DNA of 64,000 nucleotides from Pomphorhynchus laevis (taxonomy: Eukaryota; Acanthocephala; Palaeacanthocephala; Echinorhynchida; Pomphorhynchidae): the NCBI GenBank assembly GCA_012934845.2, contig WNNJ02001031.1:51860-115859 (forward strand), read 5' to 3'. The notes beneath the pieces were generated by a model that ran no database searches, had not been told where the DNA came from, and saw only the letters and a program-made list of their open reading frames with translations. This document shows positions 55,850-64,000 of this stretch, one piece after another. Position 1 is the first letter of the stretch. The number at the start of each line of letters is the position of its first letter. The position numbers were made by a program, and so were the translations under genes.

Positions 55850-56784
55850 GTGAGTTAAACATGTTTTCTATGATGTGACATAAATGCAAATTTACAAATA
55901 CTTTCTTTTATTTTAAGTTATTTTAAGTTATTTTAAATTTTAACTTGATATAAACATAAATTGTATAAAATCTTATATAATCATTTATTATTTATCTTTA
56001 TTTTTATTTATATATAATAAAATACGTAGACTCAGTTATCTGATCTGATTTGTTTTACTGGCAAGTTATTATTTACCTGTGGACTTTATTTCCTCGGTAA
56101 TATAACCGGGGAAAATCAGAAATATTGAAACTATTCATTATTGATACGACTATATTTCTTCTAATTTTCTATCAAGCTTAATGAATTTTTTTTCTTATAA
56201 TTTTACAATATATAAAAAACAACAAAATATTATTAATAAACAATATCCTTTGTATTAGACGACGGTACACAAAATAATCAAATTCTATCATGGGAAATAC
56301 TTCAATAGCGCATATTTGACCCCGTTGCTATGTTTAATCGATGAATAAGGGTGATCGAAACATGATAATATAGCAGTTCCTCCTGATGACCTTTGAGACC
56401 TAGCGGCTTTATAAGTTTTATAATAAGTCAAAAATAACTGTTTAGTATATATGATCGACAAGTTTTAGATATTATTCCATTAATAGTCTCTATCGATACA
56501 ATTGGTAATGTACATACAAATGGGATATATTTACTTAAATAATATTTGATCATTATCTATACGGCATCACAAAAAGTACATTATATTTGTGCACACTTCG
56601 CTATGCAATTATGAATACATGATACAAATTTTTTGAAAATTAATATAAGATTTCGTCATATAACCGAAATGAAAATAAAATATTTGAAAACAATGTAATA
56701 CTAGTCTACGATCTCACTTAATTAAAGTAAAGACACTGAAAAATCACATCATACTTTTATTATTTAAGATTTTAATGTATTTAG
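55850..56784 (+). mobile_element. Intron with two PLE family A pieces in tail-then-head order
   Basis: 55905-56050 is a family A tail ending 'acgtagactcagttatctga'. 56215-56400 is an earlier part of the element (last codons, then 'cgttgctatgtttaatcgat' and 'tagcagttcctcctgatgac'). An upstream tail piece thus precedes a truncated copy, as at 20543-21284. The rest of the intron is unrecognised. Confidence 0.65.
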
Positions 56785-56879
56785 ATATTTGCAATTCATT
56801 TTGCCGGGTATTGGAAGTGTCCACGTACTGCGTACATTTCGCGTTCTGAGAGCACTAAAGACTATAGCAATTATTCCAG
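56785..56879 (+). CDS. Voltage-gated sodium channel alpha subunit, exon 5 (domain I S4)
   Basis: 95 nt. The acceptor is gtatttag and the donor is G|gtaagt. In phase from exon 4 the reading is Ala, then 'YLQFILPGIGSVHVLRTFRV' and 'LRALKTIAIIPG'. This is the end of S3 and the voltage sensor S4, with Arg/Arg/Arg/Lys at every third position. 'LRTFRVLRALKT' is the hallmark of Nav domain I. The next exon should start 'LKTIV' and form the S4-S5 linker. I could not find it before 64000, so the gene continues beyond the window or the exon escaped notice. Confidence 0.95.
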
Positions 56880-57847
56880 GTAAGTTATTTATAATACGCT
56901 TAAATAATGTATTTGTTCTATGTACAATGATTTGGTATGGTACAATTATATCATTTTAAAAAATCAGTGATCCGGCTAGCGGATCACACAACTAGGTAGG
57001 TTTCTAATAGATCGTTAGAATACGATCCCCTACTGAAAGTAATTACACAACTGGAGCAGCCAGCTAAGTAGATGTAGCGTTGAATCAAGATACAGACGTC
57101 CTGAGTTCAAATTTGAAAAAAATATAATTTCGTAATTGTGAAGATGTTTATATCCTCAGTTAATTGCTTAGCGAATTTAAGGATTTATATTTATTTAAGG
57201 TTTAAAATTTAATTAAATATGCCTCGGAATTTTATAGATTATGTAATACCTTAACCGATGTAATATCCTCGGTGCCTAGTTAAGACTATCACACTCATTC
57301 TTGAAGTTATGCATCTAGGAAACACCATCAAATAGGAGGGTTAACCGCAATAAAAGTCAGCTTACAAATAAGAATAAGTTGTCATTAAAATCACAAGTTT
57401 GTTTGACGATGATGGAATTTGGACAGAACTGATATTTTTTTTAATGTCATCAATCAATTACACACTAACGTGAGCAGGTTATCCTACTATATAACAAGAA
57501 ATTCTACTCATTAGAAGATTGAAAATCGTGGCAGTATCATTTACAAAATTTATTAAAGCCAAGCACACTTATTATCAAAATAAGTAATCGAGAATCAATT
57601 AAAGCATTTATTTGAAGTAAATTCCTGTAATTTTGACGGATCGCCAGCAGCCATTTATTCAACCGGTGTTTTCAATCATAAATTCTGTAACATAAAAGTT
57701 ATCCAGTCCGTTTTATACACTTCTAAAAGCAGATCAATCACCTTTATTGACTAAAATGCTAGATCTGCGTCTAACTGATATTTATTAAGAGTGTGTGATG
57801 ATAACGTACTGCTCGTTTATGACAACCATTTTAGCAGAACAAATCAG
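56880..57847. other. Sodium-channel intron with a tRNA-like SINE head
   Basis: Mostly unrecognised AT-rich DNA. An 8-bp hairpin (gtgatccg, 56967-56974, with 56980-56987) and a tRNA-like segment at 57040-57118 are noted separately. Confidence 0.4.
57040..57118 (+). repeat. tRNA-like segment, possible SINE head or tRNA pseudogene
   Basis: CAGCTAAGTAG (57061-57071) resembles an A-box with two mismatches. AGTTCAAATTT (57104-57114) resembles a B-box. Between them 'gcgttgaatcaagatacaga' is like a tRNA anticodon arm, and 'cgtcctgagttcaaatttg' is like a T arm. It is followed by an A-rich run. Too degraded to be a working tRNA. Confidence 0.4.
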
Positions 57848-58130
57848 ATCAGCTAACTGAACTTAAGTATTTTTTATTATAAATTAAAGATAATGCTGAA
57901 TAAAATTAAAATAATTAAATAATTATAAATAATTAAATAATCATAAATAATTATAAATAATTTAATTATGTTAATTTAATTACTTTAATTGTTATTAAAT
58001 TATAAATTTATATCAAGTTAAAATGAAAAATTGAAATTTAAAATAAAAGTCAATTTTTATGAATTGACTAATAAATAATAGACGATGAATAAGAATAAGG
58101 ATTAGAGGTCATCTGGAGGAACTTCTAAGT
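57848..58130 (-). mobile_element. PLE family A, solo 3' end
   Basis: In reverse it starts within the structured element ('gttcctccagatgacctcta') and ends 'cagttagctgatctgattt' at about 57850. The 5' truncation is again inside the structured element. Confidence 0.7.
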
Positions 58131-58724
58131 TACATTTCCAAACGGCATCTGGGATTACTCGAGCCTTCAAAACACAGCACAATTAAAACACAGTAGCACA
58201 GTGTGAATTAGTCTTGTCTATTTCACATATTGAGGAATTAAATTAGTAAAAGCCGAAAACTTTGAGTTATCTACTGAACCTAAAGCGTACTGTTGTACAT
58301 CCCTCTGAGCCATTTCCATTGTTCGTATTTTTTGTGACTGTCATCTGTGACTGTTCTATATATGCGTACTTTAGATCGGTAATAAACGCGTCTCGTATAG
58401 CTTTTATTTATGTGCACTTTTGCAGACACTTCCTGAAATTCGCAATCCTTTGCTAATTGATTTAATTTATGAAGGAAATCATATTAATTTTATTCTGTGC
58501 CCTGTTTCCTAGTGGCAATTGAATCGCCACGTAAATGAATATAATCGGTGCGTAAATGGATAGTGAGTAAGAAAATAATTTTTAGTACTCCTAACTTATC
58601 ATAGCCTAATCATATAAAAATATTGCTAGGCATAATTGGATTGCAATTTTTTAATGAGTATTCAAAATAAACGTACAAAAGTTAAGAAAAAACTTGTTAT
58701 TATTTTGTATTTTTATTTGAAGAT
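58131..58724. other. Spacer, nothing recognised
   Basis: AT-rich DNA. The ORF at 58262-58456 has no recognisable domain. Confidence 0.4.
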
Positions 58725-59060
58725 AAATCAACAAATAATACCATAAATGTAATTAAATAGTTCCTTTAAAACGAACTCCATCATCGCCTTCTCATACAAG
58801 GAACGGGCACCGAGAAAGGGATTAAATAATATCAACTTACTCAGCTTCTCTCTAAACAACATTCTTATTATTTGTTTCAAATCAATCTCGTGATTGTGTT
58901 CATTATTTACTAACTCAACTTGGTAATCAGTAAAAACAGCAGTTACTGAACACAAATCATTGCTGCATTTCCAATATTGCTTGTTTGAGATAGTTATCAA
59001 TTATTAGGACACATTTCATTGCCTCGAAGGTAGCCATAATGTTTCTTGACATTATTTTGT
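58725..59060 (-). mobile_element. MULE transposon N-terminal fragment, inverted copy (FLYWCH finger)
   Basis: Minus-strand 59000-58728 encodes 'NKQYWKCSNDLCSVTAVFTD', then 'VELVNNEHNHEIDLKQIIRM', a FLYWCH-type zinc finger (Cys, Cys and His-x-His). It also has 'LFNPFLGARSLYEKAMMEFV'. It is the inverted duplicate of 60010-60310 at roughly 95 percent identity by eye. The shared block extends into the upstream noncoding 'tgtcaagaaacattatggct'. This copy keeps the His-Asn-His that the other copy has as Gln-Asn-His. The transposase is absent here. Confidence 0.75.
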
Positions 59061-59094
59061 GGGGTAATATTTTTTTAAGATAATAGCATTTGGA

Positions 59095-59145
59095 TGTAGT
59101 GAAATTTGAAAGTGGCGAAATTTGGAAGTGGTGAAATTTGGCTAT
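59095..59145 (+). repeat. Short tandem array 'gaaatttggaagtgg' left of the MULE
   Basis: Three units of 'gaaatttgaaagtggc' type at about 59100-59142. A similar four-unit array on the same strand lies right of the transposase at 61495-61563. Confidence 0.7.
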
Positions 59146-59589
59146 TCAGGATTGAAACTGGTATATCATTACATTTCTGTTTGTAGGCATATAACCATGC
59201 CGAAATGCGCTTTCTAAAACCCGCGAAGAGCTAGATTAGTGTTTTCAATAATTTCAAATCATTTGGTAAAAAGGCACTTTGTAGAAATATTCGATAAATT
59301 AAATTTGATCTGTTGGTTATTCAGTTGGATAATTTGAATCGCGTTGACTGGAGGTATATGAATTTGACGAATTGATACTCTTCGATCATCTTCAAGATTA
59401 AGCGAAGGAGCTGAAACATTGTTATGCGTATGCTTTTGATAGGAGTATACTTTGTTGACGATAATTCAAGTACACTTTGTTGACGATAAGAGTTCAAGAA
59501 TACAAAAGGAGTTGGTTAGAAAAATATAAAAGAAACGAATATACCTTTAGAAAAACAAAATCGTGTTGAAGAATGACAGTAAGATAGAA
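59146..59589. other. Spacer within the MULE inverted duplication
   Basis: No gene. A 20-bp direct repeat around 'tactttgttgacgata' occurs at about 59447 and 59470. The word 'ggagctgaaacattg' (59408) resembles PLE ends but has no further support. Confidence 0.4.
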
Positions 59590-59865
59590 TTAACCACTTC
59601 TCATCTAATGAAATAAGTCATTATCATGTATTTGACGCCTCTGCTATGTTTGGTCGAGGAATAAAAACTGAATCCCGATAACATAGCAGCTCATTTTGAT
59701 TACATCTAATCTTTATTCTTATACCTTGTCTCTTATTTATTATTAAAGTCATAAAACTTGACTTTTATTTAAAATTTTAAAATTAAATTCTTATTTATTA
59801 TTTATAATTATTTATTTTTAATCTAAATGTAGTGTATAAAATGTAGACCCAGTTATCTGATTAGA
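59590..59865 (+). mobile_element. PLE family A, solo 3' end within the MULE inverted duplication
   Basis: It contains 'ctctgctatgtttggtcgag', 'cccgataacatagcagctca' and a tail ending 'tgtagacccagttatctgat' (59841-59860). The stem CTGCTATG/CATAGCAG is intact, although other bases have changed. Confidence 0.65.
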
Positions 59866-60009
59866 TGATGATTAAATATTATTCCTTCATTAAAAAATGG
59901 GTATTCAATATTTCTTTTGGTTGTGATTAATATGTTTTTATTAAAAAAATCATGCGTGTCGAGCATATGTGTTCTCTATAAATGTGATTGGAATCTCATA
60001 TATTGCAAC

Positions 60010-61370
60010 TATTAATGTCAAGAAACATTATGGCTACGTTCGAGGCAATGAAATGTGTCCTAATAATTGATAACTATCTCAAACAAGCAATATTGGAAAT
60101 GCAGCAATGATTTGTGTTCAGTAACTGCTGTTTTTACTGATTACCAAGTTGAGTTAGTAAATAATGAACAAAATCACGAGACTGATTTGAAACAAATAAT
60201 AAGAATGTTGTTTAGAGAGAAGCTGAGTAAGTTGATATTATTTAATCCCTTTCTCGGTGCCCGTTCCTTGCATGATAAGGCGATGTTGGAGTTCGTTTAA
60301 AAGGAACTCGATATTAAAATATGAAGCCTTATAGTCCTGAGCATTCAGTGTGAAAACTGAATACTCAGACAAAATAAACCTTCCGACAAAAAAGAAATTT
60401 TTATCCTTCATCGGCCAAAAACATTTTTTGAGGAGTAACGAAGAATGTGCTTTGAGGCAGGATGGTGTCAATTGTTTGATACATAAAAGTTTTGAAGTAA
60501 GATTCAATATAGTGATCATGGGTAATGATGATATTATAAGAAGATTTTCAGGTTTTACTTGTCTTAGTATTTTTATGGATAGCACATTTAAATCTTCTTT
60601 TCCCGATTTTTACCAACTATATATAATACATGATGTTGACAATGGTCAGTTCTTTCCCTTGGATGAATCTGCATATGTTTATATGTTAAGGAAGTTGTTG
60701 GGGATATTATACAACAAAGATATCAATTTTTATCCCTATAAAGTTTAGATTGATTTCGATATAGAGGCGTTTAATTGAGTAAAATAAGTATTTCCTACGG
60801 CTTCAATCAGTGGATGCATTTTTCCACTTCGGACTATGTTTAATAAAGAAGCTGAACCGCCTTGGACGAAAAACACATTTTAATTAAAATTATGGTTTTA
60901 AATTGGCCTTTTAATTGATTAGCACACTTGCTTAAATACCCATTTATCTTATTGATGACGGATAGATAATAGAGATTCGAGAGTAGATCCAAGAATTGAA
61001 GAGCTTTTAAATTGTGTATCGAATAGGTTGCTTGTTTCAAATAATTCGGTTTTTAGTAGAGATGTATGGTCTAATAACAACAACCTAAATGACAGGACAA
61101 ACGATGCATTTGAGGGATTCCATGCCAAATTGAATAGATCTTTGAATAAATTTAAACTATCGTTCTTTGAAATTGTTGATAAAATAAAAAAAATGCTATG
61201 ATATATAATGAGTCAGAGTTATCTCGCATTTTATCTGGAATAAAGGCAAAACTAAAGAAGAAAAAGTATGTAGACTCTCAATATCGTAATATTGTTTCGA
61301 CAGTTTGATAATGTTTTAATCAGCTTATATGAATTAATATATGCTCGACGAAATACAATAAAACTCGAAA
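60010..61370 (+). pseudogene. MULE-type transposase with FLYWCH finger (DNA transposon)
   Basis: Plus strand: FLYWCH finger (60067-60180), helical region to 60297, where the frame breaks by loss of one base in a T run compared with the inverted copy. The transposase core lies at 60350-60748 with 'CLSIFMDSTFKSSFPDFYQL' (first catalytic Asp, about 60565-60620), then 'YIIHDVDNGQFFPL'. A downstream 'DFDIEAFN' follows (about 60752), then the C-terminal 'WSNNNNLNDRTNDAFEGFHA' with 'KLNRSLNKF' (about 61063-61150), the conserved end of MULE transposases. It has about four frame breaks and is inactive. It lies downstream of the sodium-channel exons, probably in an intron. Confidence 0.8.
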
Positions 61371-61494
61371 TTTAGTTTTATATTTTTTATTCTCTTTATA
61401 CTTTTAATTCTAATTCTTATGATTTTATACTTTTGTGTTTTTATTTTATTTTCAGTTTTATTTTCTCATTTTCTTCTTTTTATATTCTCATTTG

Positions 61495-61563
61495 AAATTT
61501 GAAAGTAGCGAAATTTGGAAGTAGCGAAATTTAGAAGTAGAGAAATTTGGAAGTAGAGGGCCG
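61495..61563 (+). repeat. Short tandem array 'gaaatttggaagtagc' right of the MULE
   Basis: Four to five units of 'gaaatttggaagtagc' type, then 'gggccgtaatcac'. It has the same orientation as the array at 59095, so the arrays are direct, not inverted, repeats. Confidence 0.75.
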
Positions 61564-61574
61564 TAATCACAATT

Positions 61575-61975
61575 TGTATATCTTGCGTGTATTATTCTAA
61601 TACAAAGTATATTATTTATTATCCATCCATTAAAATTTGCCACTTAAGAGTTTAAATTTATTCTTTATATTATTATGTTGATTTATATATTTTACTATTT
61701 TCTGCTTGATGTTATTTTTATAGTAACTTAGTTTAAAATATGTATCTATTAAATTATTTAAATGATTTTGAAGAAAGCAAATATCATTACATATTGCTGC
61801 AATTCTTAAAATTTCATTATTTAATGTATTATATTTTTTATTATATGGTATGCATGAATGCTCATGAAAAATGTTTATCGTAAATTTGAATATGTCATCT
61901 TTACGATATAAATTAATAGTAGTTTTTATTGATGTTAATTTAATGTTCATTTCTAGATATACACCTTATACCTAT
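61575..61975 (-). mobile_element. PLE family A, C-terminal coding fragment
   Basis: The minus-strand 61950-61630 frame encodes 'TTINLYRKDDIFKFTINIFH', 'NEILRIAAICNDICFLQNHL' and 'NNIKQKIVKYINQHN', the family A C-terminus. The copy ends at about 61575 before the structured tail. It lacks the 3' untranslated region, unlike all other copies. Confidence 0.8.
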
Positions 61976-62339
61976 ATAAAGAAATTAATCTAGTCAACAT
62001 GAACAAGGAATTTTGTTTTCAATAAAGACAGAATAATCGAATTTAACCAAAAGAATATTAAATACCCATTTTACATTACATACATAATATTTATATTAAA
62101 GAAAGTGCAGTTAAACTAATAACTTGATATCGTGGTGATTTTTCTTTATTCGGCCTGGTGATAACATAGCCTAATGAAAAATGAAGTAGAATTAACATGC
62201 ACCGACCCTTAAAATTTTATTTTCCTTACGGAAAGAGTGTAAACTTTCTCGATTTATAATTAACTTTGTATGGTAATAACATTAATACTGAAATATATAA
62301 AAATCCGCAATCAAGGTAAGAATCTTTGTGTAATTAAAT
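61976..62339. other. Spacer between two PLE A pieces
   Basis: AT-rich, nothing recognised. Confidence 0.4.
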
Positions 62340-62660
62340 GCTTGGGTCCGAAATCTGATAGCATAGCAATTCATACTGATGATCTCTCTCATTCTGATAC
62401 AACGTCTGTTATTTATTAGTGAATTTATAAAAATTGACTTTTATTTTAAATTTCAATTTTTTATTTGAATTTGATATAAGTAAGTTATATAAAATCTGAT
62501 AACAATTATTAATAATTATTTATTATCTAATTATTAAATTTTAATTTATTGATTTAGCATTATTATTTTTATTTATTTATCTTTATTTATATATTTTTAT
62601 TTATTTATTTTTATTTTATAATCATATTAAATACGTAGACTCAGTTAGCTGAATTGATTT
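62340..62660 (+). mobile_element. PLE family A, solo 3' end
   Basis: It starts inside the structured element ('ttgggtccgaaatctgatag') and runs to 'acgtagactcagttagctga' (62633-62652). Confidence 0.75.
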
Positions 62661-63859
62661 GGCATATCATCCACGTTTAAAGACGATATTAAATCATATT
62701 AATAACTCCTGACAGAAAATCGGAATCAAGTACAACATTAGACTTTTAATAACCCTTAAATTTTATTTCAAAACTGCAACGACGAGTAAATATAAGATAA
62801 TAAAAACGCAGATAATAAATAATCAAAATATATCATCGATAGGTATTAGTCAAAAATGTATTCGATCATGATGTAAAACATGTCATCTAGTAGAATATAA
62901 TAATACATATTGTAGTAATAAGGCATTGTGATTTACAAAATTATTGGTAGCAATGACTTTATAGCTAACAACTTTTGTCTTGCAGAATGTGAATTTTGTC
63001 ACTTGCCATATACATGAAATACAAAATGAAACCTCAGGGAATAATTAAATAATATGCGATCAGATATCAAGGCAGCGGATAAATAATGACGCTACACAAC
63101 ATATTGCCATGTTCTAGCTATAAAATAATTCAGCATGTTTTGCGAACTTTGACAACAGAAGATTTAGGAACAATGGGCAGTCGACGCATAATTACAGATC
63201 ATCCATATGGATTAAATATTGAGAGTCTCTACAATTTATCTAATATCACACGAAAATAATAATATTTAACATTTTTCTTCTTTTATCATTTTGTTACTAT
63301 GTCCGTGTGTTAGATGTTTATCACGCAGTTATAAAAAGCTGAAAAGGCCAAGTAAAGGGTGAAATGTTTAGATAAATTCTACTTATTGCGTTATTTTCAT
63401 ATTTTCTTTAAATACTGAATATATGGCCGAATCTCAATAGGGTCAAATGCGACAATTCTTTACTATATATAAAGGACTACTTGTCGTACACATGCAATAT
63501 CTTCCTGGAGATTTCTTCGCGTGTTTCGTGTTTCAACATCCGCACCAACTACTGACATTTTATTAAGTTAAGTTAATGTAATGGTAAATGTTATCGGTTG
63601 AATTAAGGCAATGATTGCCAACAAGAACAACAGTTTTGTATATACGTCATATCTGATAATGTCATAGAAGATAATGAATTATGAAATCTTCACAAATCGT
63701 TATATTTTCAAAGGCAATCTCTTCGTTAAAAATTGGTGAATGTTTTGGTTAAAATTAAGACCATATATTTTTTAAGTTGTTATAATTGTAAATATATTTT
63801 TGAATATAACTTGAATGCATCTGTGAGCTGAAATTCTTCTGATTGTGGCACAATATTAT
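62661..63859. other. AT-rich region, nothing recognised
   Basis: I looked here for the next sodium-channel exon (S4-S5 linker, S5) and saw no convincing match. No other feature is supported. Confidence 0.4.
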
Positions 63860-64000
63860 CCTCACAGGTATTGTTCCTATTCTTGATACAGCAGGACGCT
63901 ACTAATCAGTCTGGGTGGGTCTCATAAGCTGCTGACCCAGACCTACATTTCATTTTTGACCCTTATTATCTGCTTTCTCCGTTGACTGATGCTGATCGGA
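63860..64000 (-). mobile_element. PLE family D terminal segment at the window edge
   Basis: In reverse it matches 24960-25060 ('tgaaatgtaggtctgggtca', compare 'tgaaacgtagatattgaatc'). It contains a hammerhead-like segment at 63889-63934 with a perfect 6-bp stem I (cagcag/ctgctg) next to GTC, while the core words carry changes (CTTATGA, GATT). Confidence 0.6.

Noticed and set aside
62661-63859. Possible further sodium-channel exon
   Set aside because: I searched for the expected S4-S5 linker and S5 wording next to splice sites and saw no convincing match.

Overview
This is a eukaryotic, intron-bearing, strongly AT-rich invertebrate window, most likely from an arthropod. The host content is two genes on the + strand. 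One is a regulator of calcineurin (RCAN/calcipressin; exons 7213-7493 and 10533-11096). The other is the 5' part of a voltage-gated sodium channel alpha subunit: five consecutive exons (25736-26029, 38849-38967, 55586-55666, 55721-55849, 56785-56879) that join in phase and run from the N-terminus through segment S4 of domain I. The rest of the channel lies outside the window or was not found. The arthropod call rests on the para/DSC1-like look of the channel and on the transposon mix, so it is an inference.

Nearly everything else is transposable element, dominated by Penelope-like elements (PLEs). I separate at least seven PLE lineages. A is a Naiad-like element with a CxC motif before its reverse transcriptase; its 3' end recurs about 15 times. 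B (28910-29812) sits inside an A copy between two (TA)n tracts. C (46098-48623) is nearly complete with inverted terminal repeats. D is at 23940-25375 and at the right edge. E is at 9470-9935, 12545-15070 and 39441-39665. F is at 42535-45915 and partly folded back. G is at 53578-54338. D and E carry sequences that fold as minimal type I hammerhead ribozymes. B, C, G and two isolated 3' ends carry looser hammerhead-like hairpins.

Layout: 1-3005, an unclassified RT fragment and a CR1/Jockey-like LINE on the - strand, joined at a perfect hairpin; 3050-5295, a Ty3/Gypsy fossil; 7213-11532, RCAN, whose intron holds a (TA)n tract, a Rex/Babar-like LINE and a PLE piece; 12545-17640, PLE E and a second LINE family (-); 17640-25735, mostly unrecognised AT-rich DNA with PLE A and D pieces; 25736-56879, the sodium-channel exons. 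The 16.6 kb intron before S1 holds an RTE LINE, PLEs F, C, A and G, and another copy of the 15 kb LINE. The 12.8 kb intron before it holds a GC-rich inverted-repeat element with an internal Pol III-type promoter, PLE A and B copies, and a Ty3/Gypsy fossil nested in PLE A. 58725-61563 holds a FLYWCH/MULE DNA transposon with an inverted duplication.

No CRISPR array, operon, rRNA gene or functional tRNA gene is seen. The most interesting signals are the ribozyme-like PLE ends, the structured 3' end of PLE A where many copies are truncated, the short perfect hairpins at element junctions, and the Pol III-box inverted-repeat element.
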